From the NCBI GenBank assembly GCA_002437245.1, contig DJOQ01000010.1, positions 19,759 to 83,758 of the forward strand: 64,000 bases of DNA. Reading direction: 5' to 3'. Within the stretch, counting starts at the first letter, position 1. Each line of letters starts with the position of its first letter. A program made the position numbers and the translations under genes. Shown here piece by piece: positions 6,637-16,702 of this stretch. The notes under the pieces were generated by a model. The model worked only from the letters and a program-made list of their open reading frames with translations, searched no databases and had not been told where the DNA came from. This DNA is from Ruminococcaceae bacterium UBA6434 (lineage in GTDB: Bacteria > Bacillota > Clostridia > Oscillospirales > Acutalibacteraceae).

Positions 6637-7815
6637 TCAGTACTTCCTCCAGACCGTCTTATCCACTATGCCTGTGTAGGACTGAATAATTTTAACTACC
6701 TTTGAGCTTACGTTTTCGTCGGTATAATCGGGTACGGGAATGCCCGTATCGCCGTTTTCATTCATATCCACGGCAAGCGTAACCGCTCTGAGAAGGCTTT
6801 TTTCGTCAATTCCGGCGAGCACAAAGCAGCCCTTATCGAGAGCCTCGGGGCGCTCTGTGGAAGTTCTTATGCACACCGCGGGGAAGCTCTTTCCGACCGA
6901 GGTAAAGAAGCTGCTCTCCTCGGGCAGCGTTCCGCTGTCGGAAACCACGGCAAAGGCGTTCATCTGAAGATTGTTATAATCATGGAATCCGAGCGGCTCA
7001 TGGCGTATAACCCTCTTATCAAGCTTGAAACCGCTCTCCTCAAGACGCTTTTTTGAACGCGGATGGCACGAATAGAGTATCGGCATATCATATTTTTCGG
7101 CAAGACGGTTTATTGCGGAAAACAGGCTTATAAAATTCTTTTCGGTATCAATGTTTTCTTCGCGGTGAGCCGATAAAAGAATATAATTTTTCTCTTTAAG
7201 ACCGAGTTTTGCCAAAATGTCGCTGTTTTCGATTTTTTCCAAATTTTTGTGAAGCACCTCCGCCATAGGCGAGCCCGTTACGTAAGTGCGCTCCTTCGGC
7301 AGACCGCACTCGTGCAGATAGCGGCGCGCGTGCTCGGAATACGCCATATTCACATCCGAGATAATATCTACTATACGGCGGTTTGTCTCCTCCGGCAAAC
7401 ACTCGTCCTTGCAGCGGTTGCCTGCCTCCATATGGAATATCGGTATATGCAGTCTTTTCGCCGCTATTGCGGAAAGGCAGGAATTTGTGTCGCCGAGAAT
7501 CAAAAGTGCCTCGGGGTGAATATCATGCATCAGCTTGTACGAGCAGTTTATGATATTTCCGACCGTCTCGCCGAGATCGGTCCCTACGGCGTCCATATAC
7601 ACCTCGGGGTCGGAAAGCTCCAAATCCTTAAAGAACACGCCGTTCAGATTGTAATCGTAATTCTGACCGGTATGCGCGAGAATACAGTCAAAATACTCTC
7701 TGCACTTGTCGATAACCGCGGCAAGTCTGATTATTTCGGGACGCGTGCCTACAATAATAAGGAGCTTTAATTTCCCGTTATCCTTAAATTTAATATCGCT
7801 GTAATCAGTTTTCAT
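6637..7815 (-). CDS. capG: Non-hydrolysing UDP-sugar 2-epimerase, CapG/FnlC type
   Basis: A 392-aa GT-B-fold epimerase of the WecB family. Visible motifs are LLIIVGTRPEIIRLA near the N-terminus, HTGQNYD, HMEAGNRC, LLSAHREENID and SDSGTLPEESSFF. In the UDP-N-acetyl-L-fucosamine pathway the CapG/FnlC enzyme performs the last step, 2-epimerising the CapF product to UDP-L-FucNAc. The assignment to CapG rather than to WecB (UDP-GlcNAc to UDP-ManNAc) rests on the adjacent capF and capE genes, transcribed in the order E-F-G. It is the last gene of the polysaccharide operon. GGAGGT is 7 nt before the ATG. No clear terminator follows before nrdR. Confidence 0.85.
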   Translation of the reverse strand: MKTDYSDIKFKDNGKLKLLIIVGTRPEIIRLAAVIDKCREYFDCILAHTGQNYDYNLNGVFFKDLELSDPEVYMDAVGTDLGETVGNIINCSYKLMHDIHPEALLILGDTNSCLSAIAAKRLHIPIFHMEAGNRCKDECLPEETNRRIVDIISDVNMAYSEHARRYLHECGLPKERTYVTGSPMAEVLHKNLEKIENSDILAKLGLKEKNYILLSAHREENIDTEKNFISLFSAINRLAEKYDMPILYSCHPRSKKRLEESGFKLDKRVIRHEPLGFHDYNNLQMNAFAVVSDSGTLPEESSFFTSVGKSFPAVCIRTSTERPEALDKGCFVLAGIDEKSLLRAVTLAVDMNENGDTGIPVPDYTDENVSSKVVKIIQSYTGIVDKTVWRKY

Positions 7816-7844
7816 ATATATTACCTCCGCCGTGTGTGGCAGTA

Positions 7845-9044
7845 TTAAACCTTTTCTCCGAATGTATCGGGGTGTTCGGCGTCAAAAATTTCGTTTGCCC
7901 ACATCAATGTGACAAGCGGCTGTGTGTCGCTTAAATTAACTATGCTGTGAGTGTAACCGGGGAGCATCTGCACACATTCGGGCTTATCGCCCGAAACATA
8001 AAATTCCATAACGCTGTCGGTGCCTATTTTGCGTTCGCGTATAAGCCCCTTTCCCGAAACGACTATGAACTGCTCCCACTTGCTGTTATGCCAATGCTCG
8101 CCTTTGGTTATGCCCGGCAGCGACACATTAACGCTGAACTGACCGCAGTTTTCCGTTTTCAAAAGCTCGGTAAAGCTGCCGCGCGCGTCCGAATTTGTTT
8201 TAAACTCAAACGCGGTTTTTTCCTTCGGAAGATATGAAAGATACGTGCTGTAAAGCTTCTTCGCAAAACTGCCGTTCGGAATTTCCGGCATAATAAGAGT
8301 CTTTCGCCGGTCATCGAATTTGTGAAGCAACGACACGATTTCGCCGAGCGTAACGCGATATGTTACCGGAACGACACAATATCTGCCGTCGCTTTTCGGG
8401 ACAGCGTCCGCACCCGAAAATTCGCAGCGATGCTCTTTTCCCTCGAGTAAGTCGAGCATTTCGTTTACAAGATCATCTATATACAAAAGCTCAAGTTCCG
8501 TTTTTTCATTATCGACTCTTACGGGCAAATCATTTGCGATGTTATTGCAAAAGGTCGCAACGGCGCTGTTGTAATTCGGTCTGCACCATTTTCCGAAAAG
8601 ATTCGGGAAGCGGTAAACAAACACCTTTGCGCCGGTTTTTGCGGCATAGTCAAAAAACAGCTCTTCTCCGCGCAGCTTTGACTCTCCGTAAACGGAATTT
8701 GCATATCTGCCGACAAGCGTCGCCTGTATGGAGCTTGAGAGCATAACAGGACAACGGTTGCCGTACTTTTTGAGCGTATCCAAAAGCTCCGAGGCGAACC
8801 CGAAATTACCCTTCATAAACTCGCTGTCGTCTTTAGGTCTGTTGACGCCCGCAAGGTTGAAAACAAAATCGCAATCCCTGCAAAAATCCGAGAGCAGAGC
8901 CTTGTCCGTGTCAACATCATATTCAAATATTTCGTCAATCGAGAGCGACGGACGTGTGCGGTCCTTGCCGTCGCGCAGATTTTTAAGCGCCTCTGTAAAA
9001 TTTTTGCCTACAAATCCGGCTGAACCCGTAACAAGTATTTTCAT
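7845..9044 (-). CDS. capF: CapF/FnlB: short-chain reductase fused to a cupin domain
   Basis: A 399-aa two-domain enzyme. Residues 1-280 are an NAD(P)-binding SDR domain (ILVTGSAGFVGKNF at the N-terminus). The C-terminal 110 residues are a cupin with HWHNSKWEQFIVVSGKG, whose His and Glu residues fit the zinc site known for CapF. CapF catalyses cupin-assisted 3-epimerisation and NADPH reduction of the CapE product in UDP-L-FucNAc synthesis. It lies between capE and capG, 24-29 bp from each. Length fits the family. Its role in making a surface-glycan precursor is secure given the complete E-F-G set. Confidence 0.88.
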   Translation of the reverse strand: MKILVTGSAGFVGKNFTEALKNLRDGKDRTRPSLSIDEIFEYDVDTDKALLSDFCRDCDFVFNLAGVNRPKDDSEFMKGNFGFASELLDTLKKYGNRCPVMLSSSIQATLVGRYANSVYGESKLRGEELFFDYAAKTGAKVFVYRFPNLFGKWCRPNYNSAVATFCNNIANDLPVRVDNEKTELELLYIDDLVNEMLDLLEGKEHRCEFSGADAVPKSDGRYCVVPVTYRVTLGEIVSLLHKFDDRRKTLIMPEIPNGSFAKKLYSTYLSYLPKEKTAFEFKTNSDARGSFTELLKTENCGQFSVNVSLPGITKGEHWHNSKWEQFIVVSGKGLIRERKIGTDSVMEFYVSGDKPECVQMLPGYTHSIVNLSDTQPLVTLMWANEIFDAEHPDTFGEKV

Positions 9045-9068
9045 AAAATCTGCCTTTCGGAATACCGA

Positions 9069-10106
9069 TTACTTTTTGAATTCGGCTAATTCGTCTCTGA
9101 TATAAGCGAGCGATAAAAGCTTTTCCTTTACCTGCTCAACATTTAAAAGCTCGGTATTGTTTGAATTGAATTCGGTTAACGGGTTACGTTTTATATCGCC
9201 CGTTTTAAAGTACTTGTCGTAATTGAGCGAGCGCTTGTCCGCAGGTACGCGGTAAAACTTGCCCATATCAACGGCGTGTGCACATTCTTCGTTAGTGAGA
9301 AGCGTCTCATACATTTTTTCGCCGTGGCGTATGCCGATAACCTTTATATCATCGTCCGAACCGAAAAGCTCTTTAACCGCTCTTGCCAAAGTCTCAATGG
9401 TGCAGGCAGGCGCCTTTTGAACGAGTATATCGCCCGAAACGCCGCTTTCAAAGGCAAAAAGAACAAGGTCTACCGCCTCGTCAAGGCTCATTATAAAGCG
9501 CGTCATATTAGGCTCGGTTACGGTTATCGGTTTGCCCTCTTTCATCTGCTCTATCCAAAGCGGAATTACGGAGCCGCGCGAACACATTACGTTTCCGTAA
9601 CGCGTGCAGCAGATTTTTGTTCTTTCGGGGCTTACCGTCCGCGATTTTGCAACTATTACCTTTTCCATCATCGCCTTTGAAGTCCCCATTGCGTTAACCG
9701 GGTACGCCGCCTTATCGGTTGAAAGGCAAATTACGGTTTTAACTCCCTCGTCTATTGCCGCGGTGAGCACGTTATCGGTGCCGAGAACGTTGGTCTTGAC
9801 CGCCTCTATCGGGAAGAACTCGCACGACGGAACCTGTTTTAAAGCCGCCGCATGGAATATATAGTCAACGCCGTGTATTGCGTTTTTGACGCTTGCAAGG
9901 TCTCTGACATCACCGATAAAGAACTTTATTTTATCGCTGACCTCGGGCATTTTCGCCTGAAACTCATGGCGCATATCGTCCTGCTTTTTTTCATCTCTTG
10001 AAAAAATGCGGATTTCGCCGATGTCGGTCTCTAAAAATCTGTTGAGCACCGCATTGCCGAATGAGCCTGTTCCGCCCGTAATCATCAGAGTTTTGTCTTT
10101 AAACAT
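9069..10106 (-). CDS. capE: CapE/FnlA: UDP-GlcNAc 4,6-dehydratase (5-inverting)
   Basis: A 345-aa SDR protein that starts UDP-L-FucNAc synthesis from UDP-GlcNAc. The Rossmann motif is MITGGTGSFG at residues about 8-17. The active-site region reads TDKAAYPVNAMGTSKAMMEK: the Tyr-x3-Lys pair of typical SDRs is replaced by Met-x3-Lys, as is known for CapE, which distinguishes it from FlaA1/PseB. ATG at 10106 is preferred over the one at 10112 because AAAGGAAG is then about 6 nt upstream. It is the first of the three FucNAc genes and is 18 bp downstream of wzx. Confidence 0.9.
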   Translation of the reverse strand: MFKDKTLMITGGTGSFGNAVLNRFLETDIGEIRIFSRDEKKQDDMRHEFQAKMPEVSDKIKFFIGDVRDLASVKNAIHGVDYIFHAAALKQVPSCEFFPIEAVKTNVLGTDNVLTAAIDEGVKTVICLSTDKAAYPVNAMGTSKAMMEKVIVAKSRTVSPERTKICCTRYGNVMCSRGSVIPLWIEQMKEGKPITVTEPNMTRFIMSLDEAVDLVLFAFESGVSGDILVQKAPACTIETLARAVKELFGSDDDIKVIGIRHGEKMYETLLTNEECAHAVDMGKFYRVPADKRSLNYDKYFKTGDIKRNPLTEFNSNNTELLNVEQVKEKLLSLAYIRDELAEFKK

Positions 10107-10123
10107 TTTCATCTTCCTTTATA

Positions 10124-11659
10124 TCAAGCTTTTTTTAGGTTCAGCTTGCCTTTTATTTTATTAAACAGCCCCTTTATAAGGCCTTTTTCATAGCTGTTCA
10201 TAAAGAATGTTGTCATAAGACCGCCATACACCGCCGTCATTGCCGCGGCATTTATAATAAGCCCTATCCAACCGTACCGATTGAGATGCAGCAGCGACAG
10301 CGCCGCACCGACGGCAGAGCTGATTAAAAGCGCAGGGAGAGTTCCCTTAAACAAATCGCGGTAATACTCGCCGAATTTTATGCCGACTTCTTTTCGGAGA
10401 ACCATATCCATAAGTACGACATCGCCGATAATCAGCGCCAAAGCCGTGCCGAGCGATGAGCCTATGAGAGGTTTCCACTTTATCAGCAAAATCGTGACAA
10501 TAATATTGAAAACCGATGAGCAAATCTGTATAACCGCCAAAGTTTTGTGGCGGTTTATCGCCCAGAGTATCTGATTTCCTATGCCCTGCGGCGTTGAAAT
10601 CATCCACGGGAACATTATAATAAGCGCAACAAAATAGCCGTCTATGTTATCCTTGCCCGCCCAAAGCGTTATAAAATCTCTGCCGAACACGGCAAACACA
10701 CAGTAGATAATGCCGAGAACCATAAAGATAACTCTGCCGATACGAACCATTTCTTTTTGTATCGTTTTGCTGTCGGCTCCGCCCTCTATCATACGGACGG
10801 TGCCTGCCATAAGCACGGAATTGAACTGACTGCCTATGGTCTTATAATACTGCACTATTTGCGAGCCGACGCCGTAAATGCCTATAAGCACCGCGGCGGA
10901 CGGAGCAAAAATACCGAGGATTATCTGGTCAGACATTGAGTTTAACTGCTGCGCTATGAGCTGAATAAGCACAAATGTGGAATACGAAAATACGCCCTTT
11001 ACAAAAGACATATCTATCTTTTTAAAGCTCGGATATATTTTGAGTTTTAAAAATACATAGCCTATATAGAAAAGCCGCGTAACTGCCGTAACAACAAGGT
11101 TTACGGTTACAACGCCTATACTCTTGACGCCCGCCTTCATCAAAAAAACAAGAACTATCATTTTTGCGACATTGGCAAGTATCATAATACCCTTGTGCGC
11201 CGTGAACCGCTCGTAAGCAATAAGCGTATTTGAAAAAGCCGATGTGCCGATTGAAATTGCGCTTGTGGCTATCGCTATCGATAAAAGCTCCTTCGCTTTG
11301 ACTATTTCGGACGGCGTAAGTCCCTTTGAAAACACGTTCGGAAAAACGGTTATTAAAAGCACGCCCACAATAACTATAACAAAGGTAACCGCCGCATAGT
11401 AAACGGTGGTCACGCCCAAAAACTTACTTTGGGACTCCCTGTCGTTATTGGCGCGGAATTTTGCCATATATCTGATAACCGAGTTGCCGACCCCGAGGTC
11501 GAATATTATCAGATACGCCGTTATGGACGAGGTCAGCTGGTAAATACCGTATTCCGCCTGACCGAGACTTCTTATTATAAACGGAGTTACAAACATAGCC
11601 GAAATTATTTCGGTTATCATAACGCCGTATGAAAAAACTAATCCGATTTTTCTGTTCAT
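10124..11659 (-). CDS. wzx: Wzx-type polysaccharide flippase
   Basis: A 511-aa integral membrane protein of the MOP superfamily (PST/Wzx type) with about 12-14 hydrophobic segments spread over its length. The N-terminus (GVMITEIISAMFVTPFIIRSLGQAEYGIY) is the typical start of this family. It would flip undecaprenyl-diphosphate-linked repeat units to the outer face of the membrane. It pairs with the EpsG/Wzy-like polymerase 18 bp upstream, so a Wzx/Wzy-dependent assembly route is likely. The ATG at 11659 has AAAAGG 9 nt before it; the TTG at 11665 would be too close. Confidence 0.88.
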   Translation of the reverse strand: MNRKIGLVFSYGVMITEIISAMFVTPFIIRSLGQAEYGIYQLTSSITAYLIIFDLGVGNSVIRYMAKFRANNDRESQSKFLGVTTVYYAAVTFVIVIVGVLLITVFPNVFSKGLTPSEIVKAKELLSIAIATSAISIGTSAFSNTLIAYERFTAHKGIMILANVAKMIVLVFLMKAGVKSIGVVTVNLVVTAVTRLFYIGYVFLKLKIYPSFKKIDMSFVKGVFSYSTFVLIQLIAQQLNSMSDQIILGIFAPSAAVLIGIYGVGSQIVQYYKTIGSQFNSVLMAGTVRMIEGGADSKTIQKEMVRIGRVIFMVLGIIYCVFAVFGRDFITLWAGKDNIDGYFVALIIMFPWMISTPQGIGNQILWAINRHKTLAVIQICSSVFNIIVTILLIKWKPLIGSSLGTALALIIGDVVLMDMVLRKEVGIKFGEYYRDLFKGTLPALLISSAVGAALSLLHLNRYGWIGLIINAAAMTAVYGGLMTTFFMNSYEKGLIKGLFNKIKGKLNLKKA

Positions 11660-11676
11660 AGTCAAATACCTTTTAT

Positions 11677-12828
11677 TCAGAAAACAAATTGTGCGTTATT
11701 GTACACATACAGCAGCAAATAAGCAAAATGTATCACACTCTCTGCCGACAACACAATATAAGTATACGGTTTGAGGTTTTTGTTAACGGGATTCCTGAAC
11801 CTGTACAGCAAAAACAGCAGCGGCACGCTGAGCGTTATCTGAATGAAGTTGGGCGTTCTCAAAATGAACTGATAGTTTGAGATAAACAGGAATATCGTAA
11901 CTATGCTGTAAACTATCATCCAGTCGTAGTTATACGTTCCGTCCAAAGCTTTGTCCCGAAGGGAAGAGCCGGTATTTTGCTTTTTAATGAGACTTTCCGT
12001 TATAGTCATGGAAAGCAACATTATCAAAAGCGCCAGAACGAGCCTTATAATCGACATTGAAAACTGCCATATACCGAAAACCTCGTAGCTTTTGTAGCCC
12101 GAAATCTTTCTCTCGACGGTTCCCAAAAGTCCGTCGCTTGCGGAGCCGAGTGTAATCGCGATTTTGTTTGCGGCAAAAATAAGTACCGGAAGTATTACGA
12201 TAAACGACTTTTTCACAATCGGAGACGCCTTTTTTATAAACAGAAGCACTATTCTGATAAGCACAAACGGCAATATGCCGTAATGGAAATAGCACAGAGC
12301 CGCATATACAAGGAAACAGAAAATGCGGTGCTTTTTCTCGACTATATCCACATACATAAAGTAAGCGAGCACTGCAAAGCAGATATAAATACGCGTATTG
12401 TCTATGACATAGAAATAATTGAAGTTTGCCATAAAGAACAATAGCGCCATATTCATTTCGCTTTTTTTCGAGTCGAACCTAACGCCGGCTTTATAAAGCA
12501 GCGCAAACGAAAATCCGTATACTATAAATACGGTAAGCGCGGGCAATATGCCGTTTTCGGGGCAAATTCTCGCAAGACCGTAATAATACACAAGCGTCAG
12601 AGGGTTGCTCGCACCGTAATAGGAATACGCTTTACCGAAAGAAATCTGCCTGAATAAATCGAGCTGTTCATACGCTCTGTACAGGTCCATGGTATAGTCT
12701 GGCTTTGTGAACCAAGCAAGGCATGCCAAAGCCGCCGCAAAAAGCAGCAGATATATTTTATATGTTTTTTTGTTGAAAATCGGATTTATAACTGCAAATC
12801 CGAAGAATAACAAAACAATCCGGAGCAT
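11677..12828 (-). CDS. EpsG/Wzy-like polysaccharide polymerase
   Basis: A 383-aa protein with about 10-11 predicted membrane segments. It has a long extracytoplasmic stretch in the N-terminal third (KPDYTMDLYRAYEQLDLFRQ) and the sequence NFNYFYVIDNTRIYICFAVL, both in keeping with the EpsG family of Wzy-like polymerases. It would join repeat units at the outer membrane face. Family members are highly diverged, so identity rests on topology, size and position next to the flippase. No other gene in the cluster can supply the polymerase, which strengthens the call. Confidence 0.75.
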   Translation of the reverse strand: MLRIVLLFFGFAVINPIFNKKTYKIYLLLFAAALACLAWFTKPDYTMDLYRAYEQLDLFRQISFGKAYSYYGASNPLTLVYYYGLARICPENGILPALTVFIVYGFSFALLYKAGVRFDSKKSEMNMALLFFMANFNYFYVIDNTRIYICFAVLAYFMYVDIVEKKHRIFCFLVYAALCYFHYGILPFVLIRIVLLFIKKASPIVKKSFIVILPVLIFAANKIAITLGSASDGLLGTVERKISGYKSYEVFGIWQFSMSIIRLVLALLIMLLSMTITESLIKKQNTGSSLRDKALDGTYNYDWMIVYSIVTIFLFISNYQFILRTPNFIQITLSVPLLFLLYRFRNPVNKNLKPYTYIVLSAESVIHFAYLLLYVYNNAQFVF

Positions 12829-12852
12829 ATATTACTTCACTTTCTGGTACTT

Positions 12853-14067
12853 TTAAAGGGATAATATTCCGTCACAAAATTCGAGATAATTTTTTCGGCA
12901 GTCAAAACACTTCTGCCATTTTTCATACGCGCAGTCGCTCATTTTCCGTTTTTCTTCAAGCGGCATAGCTTCGTATGCATTTACGGCGGAAACAAGCTCC
13001 TCATCAGTAAAATCGGACTTTAACAAAAATCCGTTTTTGCCGTTATCGACTATTTCGCCGACGCCGCCGACGTCCGTCGCCACAACCGGCATACCCCTTG
13101 CCATACACTCCATCATCGTCACGGGCAAGCCCTCCGACGACGAAACGTTCAGGAGAAAATCAAACGGATTTTCCGAAATATAATTCATGGCATCGTCATG
13201 ATTCATATATCCTTTAAGCTCGTATTTTATATTTTCTTTTCCGCGAAGCTCTATCTTCGCCTTTTCTTTTATTTCATCGGCAAGCACACCTGAGCCTATG
13301 TGCGTCCAAATTATATCTTTATCCGTCTTTGAAAGAGCGTCTATTATCCTGCCCACGCGCTTTACGGGGGAGAGGTACGAAAAGCTCAATATTTTAAGCG
13401 GACCGCCTTTTTCGGGGCGTTCGGGTCTTTTGCCCTCTTTGACTCCGAGATATGAAACACAGCACTTTTTTTCATCAATCTCAAAATTTTCGCGGTAATA
13501 ATTCATACCGTCACGACTTATGAAAACAAGTTTATCTATCCGCTTTGCAATCTCGTTTTTATATGGGATATAGTATCCGTTCGCCTCATTGAGATATAAA
13601 TCTGCTCTGTGTATTCTCGAAACCACTCTGTCGCCTTTTTTTGCGGCAAGGGCTGCCGACAATGCGGTATAGTCATTCCAATATGTATAAAAAACGCACT
13701 CGCCGCCCGCAATGCTTCTTACTTTTTTAAGGTAGGACTCAAAATGGAACGTGCGCATAAGGCTTTTAAACGCTCTTTTTACATTCGTAAGAGTAAGCTT
13801 TTTTTTGCGCTTTAAATATGCGAGTTCTCTGTAATATATGGGTGAAAACAGCGTTTTTAAAAAATATCCGAAAACGTTTTTCCCGTAGTGCGACGCATAT
13901 CTGAATACCCTGTCGTCGGGAACCTCGGTTGTCATCTCGTCTTTCGGATTTCTCGACACAGTATATACGTCCGATTTTTCTTTCATTATCTCGTATTCGG
14001 GCGCCAAAAAGCCTGCCTCGGCTATGCCGAAAGGAAACGAATTAGTTATAAGCAAGACATTTTTCAT
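12853..14067 (-). CDS. GT4-family glycosyltransferase
   Basis: A 404-aa GT-B glycosyltransferase. The C-terminal nucleotide-sugar domain has LKILSFSYLSPVKRVGRII and the E-x7-E motif SSSEGLPVTMMECMARG, typical of family GT4 retaining enzymes. The N-terminal acceptor domain contains ITNSFPFG. Donor and acceptor cannot be read from sequence. The gene overlaps the upstream glycosyltransferase gene by 4 bp and lies 24 bp from the polymerase gene. It is one of four or five transferases that build the repeat unit in the cytoplasm. Confidence 0.87.
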   Translation of the reverse strand: MKNVLLITNSFPFGIAEAGFLAPEYEIMKEKSDVYTVSRNPKDEMTTEVPDDRVFRYASHYGKNVFGYFLKTLFSPIYYRELAYLKRKKKLTLTNVKRAFKSLMRTFHFESYLKKVRSIAGGECVFYTYWNDYTALSAALAAKKGDRVVSRIHRADLYLNEANGYYIPYKNEIAKRIDKLVFISRDGMNYYRENFEIDEKKCCVSYLGVKEGKRPERPEKGGPLKILSFSYLSPVKRVGRIIDALSKTDKDIIWTHIGSGVLADEIKEKAKIELRGKENIKYELKGYMNHDDAMNYISENPFDFLLNVSSSEGLPVTMMECMARGMPVVATDVGGVGEIVDNGKNGFLLKSDFTDEELVSAVNAYEAMPLEEKRKMSDCAYEKWQKCFDCRKNYLEFCDGILSL

Positions 14068-15290
14068 TTTTCTTCCCCTCCCGCCAACCGCAACAACTGC
14101 TTATAAACATCAATATACTGATGTATCAGCTTGTCCTTGCCGAATTTCTCATGGGCAAAGTTTTCACACGCCTCGGAATAAAACCGACTGCCGTTTTCGC
14201 GGACCTTTTTTACGGCATTTAAAATTCCCTCAAAATCGTTTTTCGGCACTACATAACCGCAGCCTTCGCCGACTATTTCGGGATTGGCGGTGGAATCGTA
14301 GCATATTACCGGCGTTCCACAAGAGAGCGCCTCCGCGGAGACCTTTCCGAAAGTTTCTTCAAGAGAAAATGTAATAAACACATCGGCAGCCGAATAAATT
14401 TCGGCAAGCTCATCGGTAGACGATGTTCGCGGTACGGCTATAATATTTTTCGGCAAAACCGTGTTTTCTTTGAGACCGCCGACCAAAACAACCGTTATCT
14501 CGGGGCATTCCTCTGCGAGCCTTATAAAGCTCTTTAAGCCTTTACGTTCGGACCAGGAGGTTGAAACTCCGACTGCCATAAAACCGTTGATGCCGTATTT
14601 TTCGCGTACGTTTTTTCCGTCGCGCGGATAGAATTTGTCAAAATCTATCCAGTTATATATTGTTTTTACAACCGCAGCCTTTTTGGCTATCGGCGATTTT
14701 TTCACCTCGTTTGTAACGTAATCGGACACGCCTATAAGAGCAAGGCGGTCGATTTTTCCGAGAAGCTCGGTTTTTTCCCTGAGCAATTTTTTTGTCCTGT
14801 CAAAAAACCAAGTGGGATTGCCGTCGCTGAGATTCGGGCATTTTCCGCACTCTTTATGCCACTTATCGCAGCCCGTTACGGCAAAGTGAACGCATTTGCC
14901 GGTTACGAACCAAAAATCGTGGAATGTTATGACAACCGCCACTTTCTTTTCGGCGAGATGCTTTAAAAGCATAGGCAGATTTATAAAATTGCCGTGGAGA
15001 TTTCTGAGGTGGACAACATCGGGTTGTATTTTGACAATATATTTTATAAGTTTTTTGGTCGAAAAAAAAGAAAAGTGCGCCTGCTCACCAGTAATGCGCG
15101 AAAGAAGCCCGTGCATCTTTACATCAAACGGCGAGCCTATATGATAAAGGTTGACATCATCGGGTTTGTCGGTTTTGGAATACGCAACATATGAACCGAC
15201 GCCCTCTCTTAACAGCGCATGATGTAACTCAGCTGTGGTTCTGCCCGTACTGCTTAAATTATATACGGCATTTATTTGTAAAACTTTCAT
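14064..15290 (-). CDS. GT4-family glycosyltransferase (WcaL/WcaC-like)
   Basis: A 408-aa GT-B protein. The N-terminal domain begins MKVLQINAVYNLSSTGR and contains a cysteine-rich stretch HKECGKCPNLSDGNPTWF. I know that stretch from glycosyltransferases of colanic-acid-like clusters, often annotated as putative colanic acid transferases. The C-terminal domain has LEETFGKVSAEALSCGTPV, the GT4 E-x7-E motif. The start at 15290 is chosen because GGGGTGAG lies 4 nt upstream; the GTG at 15299 is part of that binding site. Sugar specificity is unknown. Confidence 0.85.
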   Translation of the reverse strand: MKVLQINAVYNLSSTGRTTAELHHALLREGVGSYVAYSKTDKPDDVNLYHIGSPFDVKMHGLLSRITGEQAHFSFFSTKKLIKYIVKIQPDVVHLRNLHGNFINLPMLLKHLAEKKVAVVITFHDFWFVTGKCVHFAVTGCDKWHKECGKCPNLSDGNPTWFFDRTKKLLREKTELLGKIDRLALIGVSDYVTNEVKKSPIAKKAAVVKTIYNWIDFDKFYPRDGKNVREKYGINGFMAVGVSTSWSERKGLKSFIRLAEECPEITVVLVGGLKENTVLPKNIIAVPRTSSTDELAEIYSAADVFITFSLEETFGKVSAEALSCGTPVICYDSTANPEIVGEGCGYVVPKNDFEGILNAVKKVRENGSRFYSEACENFAHEKFGKDKLIHQYIDVYKQLLRLAGGEEK

Positions 15291-15412
15291 TTTTCTCACC
15301 CCTTATTCAGTTTTATTCTCCTCGAGTTCAAGCACCTAAAACAAAATTTCTTATAAAAAACCATAACCGTAACATCCGCAACGTTCACGCTGTGTCTGTC
15401 ACGGGAATAACG

Positions 15413-16693
15413 TCAATTTCTTTTTTGTAATACTTTTTCTATGCTCTCCTTAAGTAACCTCTGAATATTGACACGGTCAAAAGATTTTTTGCCGTATTCC
15501 CAAGCTTTTGCCGCATATTCGTCAATCATATTCTTGTCATTTATAAGCCGGTTTAATTTCTCATATATTTCATCGTCGCTTTTTGCAACGACAGCGGCGT
15601 CGTTTTTTATAAGACAGTCAATCGAAGCCGCTTTTTCGGGTCCGACGGCAAAAATACATTTGGCGCTGTGAAAGCAGTCGACAAGCTTTGTCGAAAAAGA
15701 GTAATGAATCAGATTAAAATACTCCTCTTTAAAGCTTTCGGCGTGAATCAGTATATCGGCTTCACTTTGAAGCTTCTGCACTTCGAGAGCCGAAACGCTC
15801 CCCATAAAAAACGAATTACTTGAATCAGCCATCGCCTTTTTCTGCTCGTCGGTGAGCGGAGTTGCCGAATATATCCTGAGTTCCGCCTTTTTGCCGTCCC
15901 GATTGATTTTTTCAAGCGCCTTTGTAATATGCGAAATTGTTTCCGAACGACCCAAGGCAAGGTTTCCGGCATACAAAATTTTAAGCGGATTATTGTGCAA
16001 AACGGGCTTTTCTTCACGCTTTGAAAAATCCGCACCCTTTGTAATTACCTTACATTCCCTTGAAAAAATCTTTTCGTAATCATACTTTTGAATATCCGAT
16101 ATTACAAACAAGTCCGACGCCAATGCCGCGGTTTTCCTCATCTTTTTACGGCGGAAAAATTGTGCCGCGCGTAAAAGCGGAGATTTTGAATAAGGGTAAC
16201 TGTAATTATCGTCCCAAGCGTACAAAATCACTTTTGCACCCGAAATCTTTGCGGCATACGCCGCCATATCATTAACCGCGGAATTACTGCTGAGGACGGA
16301 AAAAATCAAATCGGGATTTACTTCTTCTATGTAAGCCCTCAAATTTTCATTTTTCCACGGCGCAAGTTTCCAAACCGCATCCCTTGCAATATATTTAAGC
16401 TGAGACTGGTTGAGCTTAACCGTGGTCTCTAATTTTTGAGCGCTCTTGTCCTCCAACGTAGTTTCTTCGTAATTTTCGACCTTTTTGCCTATTTTTTTAC
16501 TGTTAAATATGTTTTTTACAAGCTGAGCTTCGGCAATGCGAAAAGCGCTTTTGATTTTTTTGTCGGGATAACCTGTCCTGCTGTAAAGGCTGTAAAATTC
16601 CGCGTCAAAGCCGTCAAACAAATTCAGAAATGAATTTCCGATACTTGTTTGCCTGTTAACAGGCGAAGACGAAACAAACAATATTCTCATCAT
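15413..16693 (-). CDS. GT-B fold glycosyltransferase
   Basis: A 426-aa protein with an N-terminal ILFVSSSPVNRQTSIGNSF, a middle IYSATPLTDEQ segment and a GT4-like donor half (PLKILYAGNLALGRSETI, then ADILIHAESFKEEYFNLI). The usual E-x7-E motif is degenerate, so it is a distant GT4 relative. It may add one sugar of the repeat unit. It follows the ATP-grasp gene by 9 bp and is followed by a 122-bp gap before the next transferase. That gap contains no gene, and I saw no strong hairpin in it. Confidence 0.72.
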   Translation of the reverse strand: MMRILFVSSSPVNRQTSIGNSFLNLFDGFDAEFYSLYSRTGYPDKKIKSAFRIAEAQLVKNIFNSKKIGKKVENYEETTLEDKSAQKLETTVKLNQSQLKYIARDAVWKLAPWKNENLRAYIEEVNPDLIFSVLSSNSAVNDMAAYAAKISGAKVILYAWDDNYSYPYSKSPLLRAAQFFRRKKMRKTAALASDLFVISDIQKYDYEKIFSRECKVITKGADFSKREEKPVLHNNPLKILYAGNLALGRSETISHITKALEKINRDGKKAELRIYSATPLTDEQKKAMADSSNSFFMGSVSALEVQKLQSEADILIHAESFKEEYFNLIHYSFSTKLVDCFHSAKCIFAVGPEKAASIDCLIKNDAAVVAKSDDEIYEKLNRLINDKNMIDEYAAKAWEYGKKSFDRVNIQRLLKESIEKVLQKRN

Positions 16694-16702
16694 TGTTCCC
16701 CG